Positions 14,478 through 25,929 of a stretch of 64,000 bases of DNA are shown one piece after another. The position numbers and the translations under genes are program-made. This stretch comes from Marchantia polymorpha subsp. ruderalis (lineage: Eukaryota; Streptophyta; Marchantiopsida; Marchantiales; Marchantiaceae), in contig AP031353.1 of assembly GCA_037833965.1 (NCBI GenBank), forward strand, positions 22,322,501 to 22,386,500. Reading direction: 5' to 3'. Within the stretch, counting starts at the first letter, position 1. Every line of letters begins with the position of its first letter. The notes under the pieces were generated by a model. It was not told where the DNA came from. It searched no databases and worked only from the letters and a program-made list of their open reading frames with translations.

Positions 14478-15197
14478 GGCTGCCAAACTTTTGCTTCAGG
14501 AGTCCTGGAGGACTTGTGACAAGAAGTTGATCTCTGTCGGAGACTCTATGTTCAGCTCTTATGAAGTTGGAACGAATGCTTCCTGTAAACAAATAGTTCA
14601 TCTGTGGACGGCACAAGTTCTAGTGTTACTAGCGGATAAGCCATCTGACAACTGATGGGGGCATAAAGTATTTTGATTCGTTGACTTTTATAAGCTCTTA
14701 AGTCTCGTGTGTCAACGATGTAATGGGTACACTCAAATGCAGTGACTAACAATAATTGTGATTGCTTTCAACGAAGGTCTTCTTCATACAGGTTGTGTGT
14801 CTTCTGAATGAGTCTTCCAACTTTGCATGACCTTGAGAGAACTTACGGGATTATACAACATAAGGACCTACAAGATTATGACATTCTCCAAATAAAACAG
14901 AAAATATATGCTTTTAATGAAATCAACTATCCTTGACGTGTTCGCACCAATCCTCTAGTAATATCACGTCCTTTTAGACATTTGATTGCAAGTTGGAGAA
15001 ATAGACGGTAAAAGTGAAAATATAATACCGTCATGATCTTCATTCGATGAATCAACTAAATATAAGAGAAAGTTGCCCTCCCACAATATGTATCATCTTT
15101 GCTTTAGGTCTCAAAGTAGCTGGAGCTAGACAAAAGCACTCTGCGCCAATTATAACTTTTTCTTTGTAGCTAGTCTCTATATATACTCAATGCCAAG

Positions 15198-15234
15198 TTT
15201 TCTTTGAACTTTGATGTTAGAAGTTCAAAGAAAA
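15198..15234. repeat. perfect 14-bp inverted repeat
   Basis: Arms TTTTCTTTGAACTT (15198-15211) and AAGTTCAAAGAAAA (15221-15234) flank a 9-nt loop, in non-coding AT-rich sequence. Confidence 0.8.
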
Positions 15235-16819
15235 TTCTGATTTTCTTAATCACCTAGTTCATCATCTCTGCAGACATATATATAGATATTTCATATCTTC
15301 GAGTTTTCTTGGAGATTAAGTAGAACCTCAATTATAAAGAAATGAAGTTTGAGATGATCCGCATGTACTGAAATTGGTTAAAGATCTATCCGTCTACACC
15401 TTTGCCTCAATATTAAAATTACTTTTCCAATTATGTCAACTTGTCTCTCGAGGAATATGATTGTGCTAAGAATAGAAGAATATAAACTAATCCCTTCTCT
15501 CCATGCCAATGATTCTCTATCATACTTTGCTCATTACAAGCAAATAGCTCATCTTAATTTATCTTAATATAATCCGTAACGAACACTCTTCACCATGGAA
15601 ACTTTGTACATAGTTACATAGATAGTTGTTTGCTAAAAAAATTGCTTTGAGAGTGTGAATGATAAACATGATGATTCGCGACAAGAAATCTTTACCAAGA
15701 GTTTCGAACTTGCAACTAATCTGTTGAAGTGAGGAATTTGGCATTGCAACAATGAGTGTTAGTAAGAGTTTTGGATTTTGCAACAAAAAATTGAGCAAAA
15801 AGTGCAAGATCAAGTATGACTTTCCACCAAGTTTTGCACCAATCAACTGATTCAAAAAAAAATGGTTGAAGACTAATTCCCTCATTTTATTATCACTTCC
15901 AAACATACAAGCGCAATGATAGTTTTAAAATTACAAAATTTGACAAGATAAATTTTTGAAAGCTCAGCTTCAAAATCAAAATTTTGATGAATTTTTGGTA
16001 TTCAAGAATCATTGTCAAAGAAAAATGGCAAGTGGCAGCATTGAGAGTTATTGTGGTAGCGTAGCATTATTATTATTTTTGGAAACAATGAATTTGAGAA
16101 GTAAGGGCTAGCAAATTCAAACTTTTAAAACAAGAGTAGAAAGAAGAAGAATAAATAGGGAATTTATGATTAGATGCTGAGTAAGAGTAGGGGATAAATA
16201 GGTCTCAATAGGAAGAGCTCGGCGGTGCTCGTTCCAATGAGCCCTAGAACGTGAGAAATGGACAAAGGAGTCCTGAGCTGCAAAGGTATGCAGTGACGAA
16301 GGCCTAGTACAATCTTCAGCGAAGAGTCTTCAGACTTTGGCGTTAGTGTCTTTGGAGTAATAAAAGAAGTATCTAGGTCAAAGTATCCTCGGCAAAGTAA
16401 AAGATGGCGCCGCTCGGGAAAAAAATTTGAATCCATGTAACTTCAATTCGCACACGTCTGCAATGCCGTTAGGGCGGCGGACTACACCAAGAGGAGCGCG
16501 AGGTCAGCGCCGACATTCCATGAGAGTGCATTCGCGAATTGAGAGCACAGCGAGGTCTGTGAGTGGAAAATTGCGGAGCAGCGATAAGGCAAAATTGAAA
16601 AAATTTGATTGTTGACCTTGAAGGTGCCAAAATTGGGATTGAGGGCTTATCGCTACAAGCTGATCACTGCCAAGCTCGATTTCTTGTTGTGGGACTAGAT
16701 GTGTGCGCCGATGGTGCAAGAGTGGCACGACAATCGTGCGCCAAATGCTAAGGTACTCTGAGGCAATCCAGCACTCTGGAGAATTGACGACTGGGAGAAG
16801 ATCGTGGGACCGTGCGCGT

Positions 16820-16877
16820 GCTCGCGTCACCTTCCCACTTTCACCTTCGATGGTGAAAGTGTGAAGGTGACGCGAGC
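16820..16877. repeat. 26-bp inverted repeat with one mismatch, 6-nt loop
   Basis: Arms 16820-16845 and 16852-16877 are complementary at 25 of 26 positions, with loop TTCGAT. The left arm begins GCTCGCGTCACC and the right ends GGTGACGCGAGC. It sits at the start of the repeat-family ORF, is GC-rich, and would fold stably as RNA. Confidence 0.85.
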
Positions 16878-18739
16878 GGAAGAGAAGAGATACACGCCGC
16901 TATTCAAGAAACCGTGTTTAGGCAAGAACGGGTACAGAACGACAAGATATCGTGATCGATTGCGAAGGAATGTGGCAGTGGCTCTGATGCAGATACTTCG
17001 GCTCTCGCGTACAACCTACATGACGACATGGCAGGTTGGATTTGTCGAGCGCGCGTTAGCAGGAAAGCGTATTCATTGGGTGCGGATTTTGTGGTTCACT
17101 ACGTGCCAACACATGGGTGAATCATGGGGAAAATTGGTGAATTACTTGTCCCCGTTCTTCATCAATTTCTACCGAGGTATGGATTTGCTGATTGAAGCTG
17201 AGCAGAAGCGATTTCCGCTTCGCAAAGCCAGCGAACGAGGACGAGACGCTGGACAGCAACGAGATTGACACAGAGGAGGATGACACTAAGCTCGTGTTGC
17301 TTTCAGCAAGAGTCGACAAGTCTGAGGACGAGGTTGAGGAACAGCCGCAAAAGAAGAGAAAATTACATCGAGTCGCGATTTTGGAAATGATTGGTCATCG
17401 TGCTCGAATTTGAGTTCGGAGGCCAATTTCCACAAAACTGAGGTCGGCGAATGTACGTGCTCGCAGCAAGATGAAGGCAAAACGACGGCCAAGTGATGAA
17501 GAAGGAATCACAGAGTGCAGCAAAGCCGCATCACAAGGCCGGATCACTTCGGCGGACTGGGCGGAGATAGAAGTAGAGATTGCAGGCACGGCGGAGGAGA
17601 AACCTTCGGCAGAGGGCCTTCGGAGTGAAGACCTTCGGCAGTACCAATGGAAGATCCGCAGAATGAAGCAAAAGAACAAGGAGGTGACACCAAGATGGAG
17701 ACCTCGTTCCAGAAACCTTGACCTTTGGTTCAACCCATTGTGTACACGCCTTTGGGGAAGTTAAGGTTGGAGGTACGAGCGGAGCCAGTGCCGGCCTCTT
17801 CGACTCAGGTGACTTCGGGCACAGTCGATTTAGACAATGACGAAGATCCTTTGGCTGATAAACCTAAGTCGGTCGGACTTAGTGCAGCGGACATGCTGAG
17901 CGAGCAAGTTATTCCCTTGCTCAGGTACCTAGACGGAAAGTTGGAGAAATACGCCGAGTCATCAATTGCGAGATCCTACATGGAGCTAGTGCGTAGTAGA
18001 ACGCGGACGAAGGTGGCAGCATCTGCATAGATAACCACGAGACTATTGAGTGCGCGTTGGTGAAGACTACTCTGCAGGAGAAGTAGAAGCAACTTCGGAA
18101 GTCGGAGTCAGAGTGTGCTGAACTCCATAAGAGTTTAGCTATAGAGAAGGATCTTTATAGATCTTCGAAGAAAGTTTGCGAGAGCCTTCGGAGTGACATT
18201 GAGACTACGCGAAAGGCAAAAGTAGATCTTTGGGATATATTGAAGGCGTCTAGGGTGGCCTTTATGAGGAATCGCGTCGCGTAGATGAGTTGACTGCAGA
18301 TTTGTTGAAGAGAGATTAGTCGCATGCAGCCGAGTTAACGACGAAGGCGAAGGCGAAGGAATTGGCAGATCGTGAAGCTACTAAGTTTTCAGAATTGGAA
18401 TAGAGGGAGAAGTTGGATGTCGATTGCAACGAGATGCGATTTCAACTGTCAGCAATTGAGGAGCAGTTGATCGTGGCTGAGGCAAAACTGCTGGAGATGG
18501 AGGCGAAGAATTAACAATTAGCGAGTCAAACAGATGAGGCCTTGAGTGAGAAGGTAAACCGATGCCTTCGCGGTTATGTTGAGTGGCAGATTCAAACGCT
18601 CAAATGGATGAAGTTGTGAGAATTGGAGCATCGTGTGACGGATTTGATCGCTAGTAGTGTAGGGGGACAACAATAGTTAGCTAGGAAGTTAGATTCGTTC
18701 ATCTCCGGTTTGGAGGAGACGAAGGAGAACTTAGCATTG

Positions 18740-18803
18740 GAAGTTTTGATTGCTTTGATTGAAGTTTTGATTGTTTTGATTGTTTTGATTGAAGTTTTGA
18801 TTG
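18740..18803. repeat. short tandem repeat of TTTGATTG(AAG) units
   Basis: Units of TTTTGATTG and GAAGTTTTGATTG alternate for about 64 bp, at the C-terminal end of the coiled-coil repeat ORF. This is local slippage-type expansion. Confidence 0.75.
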
Positions 18804-20035
18804 CGCAAAATAGGGATAGATAGAAACTCAGTGAGCGTGGCAATTATCGGGTCAGCTGACGTCGCGTCTGTTGGGAGCTCGCATCACAGCGAGTGACATC
18901 TCAGTGGGTTAGTTAGGAATAAAGAGGCCCAAGGCTCTGTCTTTGGGGACTTTTTCATTAGTTAGTTTCTCAGCTTTTGGTCTGTATTCCTCCACAGGTT
19001 TGTGAATTTGTGTGTTTTGTCACCATGCGCGAGTTGCTTCGTTTTGTCAAAGATACCGCATCTGAAGTAGAGGGTCTTATTCGGATGTTCTGAGTAGTGC
19101 ATGGCGGAGCTTAGGATTTAAGCAAATCTCTAAATTGGAAGCTCGGTGTAGGCGATTGAGTGTATACCTTTGAATTTTCTCCCCCGTGAATATCAAGTGT
19201 AGAGTCGCGAGGCTCTCATGTAGGCTTTGATTGGATAATTTTCAGGTCTGAGTGTGATTCTGCTTCGCAATGCGATGCCTTGCGATGCCATTTCAGCTGT
19301 AGCCATTGCAATGTCTTCTGGGAGTGATAGGTGCCTAAGAGGTAAAACTTCGCATTAGACTGTTGATTGTGACAATACTTGGTTCTCTAGGTTGCATCTG
19401 TTATCGTGGGATCGTATCTTTACCATTATGCTCCATTTCAATAATAATCTGCTATTATAATTATGATGATTAAATTTCTCAATTTAATAGATGGCAATAC
19501 TAGTGATAATCAAACAATAGTTTAGATATTTCAAGCAACAAAAGAAATAAGATTAGATGATCATCACCATAGATTATTTTCTTGAAGGTTTTTTTTATCA
19601 CAACAACTATTCAAAAAAAAGCACAAAAATCTCATAAAATAAATAAATAATAAATTTTTCTGAAAGCTAAAATGTATTTATTGGAAAGTAGCTGCTGAAT
19701 TATTTGAATCCAATCTGAAAAATCTAGTTTGAAGATTTTTGGCAAATTCTAATATTGTTTTGAATTACTTGGCTCCAATAAATTGAAGATCAATAAAAAT
19801 AGCTATGTGGAGCAAAATGACAATCATAAAGATTGCTTGTGATAAGTTTGTAAGTGTTATGTACAATGTATATTTCAATATGAAATTTTCAATTATCATA
19901 ATTCTCAAAGTTAAAATTTTTGCTCAAGACTCTACAATTCATAGTTGTATGAATGCACTTTTCTGTAGAATAAAGCAAAGAAATGATTATGGATGTCTGA
20001 ATCTCAAGTAAATACAAGTAGATTTAATTGAGATT

Positions 20036-20087
20036 TATGATTAAATTTAGCTATGGAGTATTGATTCATTAGCTAAATTTAATCATA
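20036..20087. repeat. perfect 17-bp inverted repeat
   Basis: Arms TATGATTAAATTTAGCT (20036-20052) and AGCTAAATTTAATCATA (20071-20087) flank an 18-nt loop in AT-rich DNA. Confidence 0.8.
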
Positions 20088-21928
20088 ATAATTTGATAAA
20101 GTAATTGAAACTCATCTTGAAAATGTGGATGTGCATTATTATTTTAAATTTAATCAAAAACTGATTAAATCGCAAGCAAGTTTTTAAATATATGCTAATT
20201 TCAATTAATTTGATTGAATAGAAAAGATTAATAATATGAATTATGTGTAAGTTTTTCCATTTTTCCATTTTTCACTTTCCACTTTCAAAAAGTGAAAAGT
20301 CCAAATTGTGATTTAGATAAGCGGGAAATTAGGAATTTGAAATCAAACAATGGCGTAAATAAGCTCCATTTTTTTTCAAATAAAATTAATTAAACCTCAA
20401 TTTTATTTTTTTGAAATTTATTTCTCTTGGTTATCAAAGTTTGTGTAAAATTATACATATTATGATATATTTTCATTTGTGAGTGGATTGTTAGTAAAGA
20501 TTTGTCATTCAAAGAATGGAGATCATCAAATAAAACAATAAAATCTTAAACTACTCAAAGTACAAAAAACATTTCTCTTAATATTGTTAGTACAAAGATT
20601 GATTATGATGTTTTTCATCACAAGAGTACAAGTTTGTACAGTTGAGAAACTTCAACATCATAAGGAGATTAACAAAACTCGATACATGCAAACATATCAT
20701 GATAAATTATAAAAGGCAATAAGTAATATATTTACAGTTTATTTTTGCTATTCAAAATTTGAAAATGAATCCAACGGAATATAATGATATACTTTTGTAT
20801 TATGATGATGGTATTAGATTGACATTGTAAAGAATGTATCTCATGTGTAAGATACATATGTAGCTATGTTGGATAGATTTAACAAAATTGCAATCATGCG
20901 TAAGAAAATGATATGCATATTGATTGTAAACAAGATTAAAGACTTGATCAAGCTTCTAAAATATCAACAATTGATCAACAGATAAGTCAATATTCAGCAT
21001 TGAGAATTGAATATATAATTAACAAGCAAGATTAATGATCAAATTATTCATACTAGAAAATAATGTAACTTACAGTAATCTATATTATTGTTTTGCAAAA
21101 TAAAATATGATTTTTTTATATATTATATTTGTGACTTTTCTTGATTATTTTGTATCAAATATTTATTGCCACTATTTTTTATGATAATTTAGCCAAAAAT
21201 ATCTTAATTAAAAAATCTATTAAATTTGAAAAAAAATAATTTTTTTATAATAATAATAATAATAATTTTTAAATAAAATCACATGTAATAAAAATTTAAT
21301 GAATTTCATAAGATATTAAAATATGCTTGATTTTTGTGTGTGTATATATATGTAAAGGTACTTTAATATTATGACTTTATTTGTTCAGTATTTACAACGT
21401 TATGATAACTACTTTAAGTGATCATTTAAAGCCCTACTCAACTTTTTCTCTCATATTTAAAATGGAAAAAAATTTCACTTTTTTTTTAAGTATTTTATTA
21501 TTTTTATGATTTTCATTTGGTAGGATTTTATTTCAACTTTTTATTATATAATTAGATTATTGTTGATCTACAAAAGGTTTCAATTCAATAAATCTCTGAA
21601 ATTTTTATATGCCTATTATTTCTTATATTTTTTAACAATAGCTTGTCTCAATTGAAAAAAATATGCTTTGAAATAAAAAAGAGGATTTTTGATTTTCAAT
21701 AAACATGAATTTAAATATATAAAATCCAAAAATCATAAACAAAAAATAATGAAATTTATGTGTATCCAAATTTTACATTATAAATTTAATTATAAATTGC
21801 TAATTTATTTATCAAAATTAAAGATAAATTACTTTATAAATTAATTAACCATATTCAAAACTTGAAATATAATATAAATCATCAAAAAACTGTCTAGAAA
21901 CAACTTCTCAATAAATTTATGATGCTAA

Positions 21929-22205
21929 TGTACACGTAAACACAAGAACTATATCGACACACTTAACCAATCCAACAATACGTGAAAATACAAGAGTACA
22001 CACATATAACGTGGTTCACCCTCGAGGGTTACGTCCACGGAGTAATACACTAGAAAGTTTACTGCTTGAAGTGACGGTCTTCTTATCATCCTAAGGGTAT
22101 ATATACCCAAGCTAGTCAAACATTCTAAGCTATAAATAGCTACATATGCGGTCAACCTCGGTTAACTAACCTGAGTCAACTCCTAAACTAGAGTCAACAT
22201 CAACA
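21929..22205 (-). mobile_element. solo LTR, probably Copia-type, with 5-bp target duplication
   Basis: A 277-bp unit begins TGTACACG and ends CATCAACA (TG...CA termini) and is flanked on both sides by the same 5 bp, GCTAA (21924-21928 and 22206-22210). On the minus strand it carries a TATA-like TATATATACCC and further on a CGTGGACGTAACC ... GAACCACGTTA block, an arrangement I recognise from the central part of plant Copia LTRs. No internal region is attached, so it fits recombination between the two LTRs of a former element. The exact target duplication and intact ends suggest it is younger than the decayed DNA around it. Its internal genes are gone. Confidence 0.8.
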
Positions 22206-22249
22206 GCTAATGATAATGATAAATATATTCAGCTTGTGAAATTTAAAGT

Positions 22250-22560
22250 ATCAAAAGGTTGAATCAAACATGACAAATTTTAAATTTCACTTGTATCAAT
22301 ATTAAATCATCGTCTTTCCTCAATCAAAAAACTTTAGCACTCAATATTGTGCCAAGCAATAATATGACATACTAACATTGCATTATCCTCATGTAGTTAC
22401 TATTTTTCATTTTAAACAAGCATAAAATTAACATGAAGTTGATGAAATTACATTTTGGTGTGTGGTATATTTCAAATGATGTTGCAAAGTTGCTACTGTA
22501 GTTGCTTGATCCCATTAGTTGCAAATTTCAATCGCGCTTTGCCACATTTTGATGTTTTTA
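22250..22560 (-). mobile_element. LINE relic, C-terminal ORF2 part (copy 1)
   Basis: Read on the minus strand this aligns over its length with 30220-30440 in the same order and orientation, including the shared stretches around CATATTATTGC and TTTATGCTTGTTTA. The better-preserved second copy shows the zinc-binding tail of a LINE reverse transcriptase. This copy is more AT-shifted and has many stops. The solo LTR lies directly downstream of it. Confidence 0.55.
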
Positions 22561-25313
22561 CAAAATACATATATAAAAATTTAAATATATAATTTAGTTT
22601 ATCTAATTAATAATTTCTATTATATTGTATTCTTTAACTTTATACTTAAAAAAACATAATATTGCGCAATTTTTCAACTTACAAATCTTAAAAAAAAAAT
22701 TTCATTAGCATGTTGTTCAGCATAATATTTTAGTTTCTTTCAAGAAAAATTAAGTGTTTTTATAAAAAATGAAAGATCATTTTCTTATTGTTAATCTTTT
22801 AAAAAAAATGCACTTATCAAAGATTATAAAAAACTATTGATTTAACAATAATTTCAATTATGATAGATTAGTGACATTGTTAGTTTTATTTTGAAAAAAA
22901 AAATTCAAAATTATTCAAAACAAGCGAGTGAAATGATATGCTCTATTAAAAACTAAAACTTTGCTGAAATCAACTTTGCTAAAACTAAGTTACCTAAAAA
23001 AACAATCTACATACAATTTATCAAATTATGAAGCTTTTATTCATTGGAGTAGTATGAATCATCTTACTAAGTTTGTTCACTAAAAACATAATCAAATCAC
23101 ATTGTAACAAAGTTTTTGATAACTCACATGTGATATCCATGATCACATGTTTTCATTTTAGTTGTTTGTTGTAATATTAGGGTGTCATGATCATACTTAT
23201 GTATGCTAGAGTATATAGTGTGCGTTGAGACTACATACCGAGTTGGGTGTGGTTCCATGCATATTAGATTTTGACGGTGAACTAGTGAGTGTGATTCTTG
23301 ATAGTATTCACCCTCATGTATGTGAGGGATATATCATCTTAGTTCTTCGAGTTCAGCATTTAGCGTTAGGATATAGTGCGTTTGTGAATATCACCTCGAT
23401 ATCGAGATTTTCATTTTTTCATTCTCCTAGTAGTGGAGTATGCTTGGTTTGACTGTTTGTGATTTTTCATTTTGCATTTTATGACATATATGACATTTTA
23501 TCCGTATGTCGTTCACGGATTTTTGAAGTTGTGTAACAGTTCTGTGTTTGTGTATACTCTTGTCTATGATTTGTGAGAATGTAAGTATAGTATGTTGACA
23601 ATGTATGTTGTACGAAGATGTGTTTTTTCACGAAAAAGTGGACTCATATATGAAATATAAAGTTTAGTATAAAAAGTATCTAGAATGATTCTCCTCAACC
23701 TTCCGTTGGTACAAGGAAATAATACTTTATTCTCATCATCCATTCCATTTTTAGTGGATTAATGATATGTCTGATCTATGTAACAATCATAGATATCCTT
23801 GTGTATCTGTCAACCATACATATAATATATTCAAATCTTACTTAACAAACATACGGATTGAGTATGTCTTGTTTATTCATTCATTCTCCAAGTAGAGTTA
23901 TCGTTTACATGACAATTATAAATATTGCAGCCCAAGTCAAGGGTGTTCATATCTTGAGTAACATTTATTCCTATTCTAATGAATTAATAATGGTTACAAT
24001 ATGTTGTTGATATTTTAGCTGCATTATTACATATTCTAATTATGATGCTATTCAAATTCTGTACCATACTCCACTTTTTTTTTAATCATCACGAACTTCT
24101 TGATCTGACCGGATCTTTTCAAATATTTGCCCTATTAGTCACTCTAGCAAAAGCAATATTTTAAAATAACAGAGAATAGATTTTACCACTCAACCGGAAG
24201 AGTAGAACGCGATCTATCACGCTTTACGAAGGATTTTATGTTTTTATATCGATGTAAAGACTAAGAGATGTTCCTCTTTGAACATTAATGTTCTTGTAGA
24301 GTTCAGTGCTACTCGATCTTAAAGCATAGTTGTAAACTTCAATCCTTTATACATAGGATATAGATGACATTATAGTACACTGTCATCTAAGGATTTTTCA
24401 TGCCGACTTCTTGCACAGTAGCTGGGCTGAGTGTCATCGTCGGAGATAGAATGATGACTGACTATAGAAGTTCAGGACTTAGCACATTCTACGTGAATAA
24501 TCTAATCAGTTCAGATGAAACGAACTCAAGGCTCAAAAAGGACTTCAAGTAGCCAGATTTTAAGTTCAACTACAATGTAGATTAAGCACGAGCTGCAGAG
24601 TCCAGTCTTTCTCTGTCTAAAACTTAGTCCATGAGAAACGCTATGCCAATTCACTAAGAAGATGACAACCATTCCTGAACACTTTCATCCAAGTGTCCTT
24701 TTGAATGCTTTGACAACGTACATACAAATTGCAATGAACAGTACTGTCTTTGCAATTTTGTAATGACATAACTGTGGGCAGCTGACAGCTATGGGGAACT
24801 ACTCCAGAACTTCACTGTAGTTTTCGTTGCCTTGAAATTCTTTCCAAGTGAGATTAGGAAATCACTCGAAAGCCAAGACGGGACGTAGACGATACGTGTC
24901 TGACAAGCTGTTCGTTGAGTATAACATGATTAATGAAGTAAATCTGGATTGTTATTAGCCGTGTTTTCTTACCACATGAACGAAACAGAGGAATAATTCA
25001 AAACTTCACCCTATAGCTACACAATGGAAGGATGTTTCGACTTCATCACCTCATTATTATAATTATTTCTACAGAATATTCCCTACTGCTTAGTGCTATT
25101 TGCTTTGAGTTTCCATATCTAAACAGTAATTGTGAGATGTGCAAAAATTAGCATGCCGCACATTTGCATAAGAAACATTCAAATTTCCTTCCTATATTGT
25201 CCGGTGATAGTGCTATAGATCAACATCATAGAGACTTTTATCATCAGATTTTAAATTTATAATTGCAACCATAAAGACATTTCTAAACCAGGGCGAAGAT
25301 CCCCAGAAAAGAT

Positions 25314-25929
25314 CTAAAATATACATATAATAATAGTCGCTAGAGCAAGCAAACAGAGACTCGACATGATCTCAAAGTCCTCATGAATTTCATCCTCAGG
25401 ATTTGGCAGAAACTCCAGAAATGCATCTCAAAGTCCTCCTGAAATCATCCTCAGGATTTGGCAGAACCTCCAGAAATGCATCTCAAAGTCCTCCTGAAAT
25501 CATCCTCAGGATTTGGCAGAAACTCCAGAAATGCAGATAGCTTGTAGCTTTCAGTTGTCATAAACCAGTCAGTTGTTGAAATCTCCTCTCCGATACTAAA
25601 TTTGGATAGTTGAACTACGCGAGAATTGCAAACTGAAGTCTACTACAGCTGAGAGCTTCATTCAGACGTTTGGGAACTCTTGAAGTCAAAGTTCGACGTA
25701 AAATTGATTTCAGCTTCAAAATAAAAGTTATGAAAGTGCTTGTGAATCTCAAATGAAGGTCAAAAGCTAGGATACTATTTCTCTGAACTAAGAGCCCTAA
25801 AGCAGACTCAGAACTCTTAGCTTCATTTATTGACCTGAGAAATTCAGAGCACTCAAACTGTGAGTTATTGAGCTCTGCCAAATGTTCATGTAAACTTGCA
25901 ATCCACTTCGTAAGTTCTTCAAGTTTCAT
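25314..25929 (-). CDS. possible gene of unknown function, interrupted by tandem repeat
   Basis: I do not recognise this. A minus-strand ATG at 25929 opens a 104-codon frame starting MKLEELTKWIASLHEHLAEL, whose first 60 residues are helix-like and protein-like in composition. Beyond it, in a shifted frame from about 25610 (possible acceptor ACTTCAG), VVQLSKFSIGEEISTTDW continues into SAFLEFLPNPEDDF. The last unit of the 55-bp repeat reads DAFLEFLPNPEDEIHEDFEI and then a hydrophobic tail (LLALATIIICIF) to a stop at 25314. The pattern suggests a gene whose 3' exon was expanded by the repeat, which shifts the frame. No good donor is seen after the first exon, so this may be only a relic or chance. 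Confidence 0.25.
25369..25534. repeat. three tandem copies of a 55-56 bp unit
   Basis: Units 25369-25424, 25425-25479 and 25480-25534 each run from ATCTCAAAGTCC through TCCTCAGGATTTGGCAGAA to CCAGAAATGC. The second and third are nearly identical and the first differs by a few substitutions and one extra base. The period is not a multiple of three. Confidence 0.9.

Larger units (their letters stand above)
13482..16426. other. non-coding stretch with three hairpins
   Basis: No gene recognised. The left end should carry the former promoter of the transporter pseudogene. Three short inverted repeats (13769-13808, 14428-14477, 15198-15234) are listed separately. The minus-strand frame 15559-15906 (115 codons) is open but low in complexity and AT-driven; I do not support it as a gene. 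Confidence 0.4.
16427..18900 (+). mobile_element. decayed repeat-family ORF (plant-mobile-domain/coiled-coil type), fossil
   Basis: This stretch is clearly richer in GC than its flanks and shows plus-strand coding character in several overlapping frames, with several breaks, so it is a fossil. The first part (about 16.85-17.3 kb) has a globular, tryptophan-containing stretch ending in YLSPFFINFYRGMDLL. The middle is an acidic/basic linker with KKRK runs. Next comes EQVIPLLRYLDGK followed by ELVRSRTRTK near 17.9-18.0 kb, then a long heptad-like E/K/A/L-rich coiled coil to about 18.7 kb ending near IQTLKWM and FISGLEETKENL. From memory, these phrases resemble a large family of uncharacterised repetitive proteins predicted in Marchantia genomes; I cannot search to confirm it. 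The transposon class is not determined, as I see no terminal repeats, reverse transcriptase or DDE region within it. Confidence 0.5.
18901..25313. other. long AT-rich gene-free region
   Basis: From about 19.4 to 23.1 kb the sequence is extremely AT-rich, with A/T homopolymers and a (TAA)n run at 21247-21266. From 23.1 to 25.3 kb it is more balanced. I see no host gene. It contains a 17-bp hairpin (20036-20087), a solo LTR (21929-22205) and a LINE relic (22250-22560). Open frames here are short and of biased composition. Confidence 0.5.
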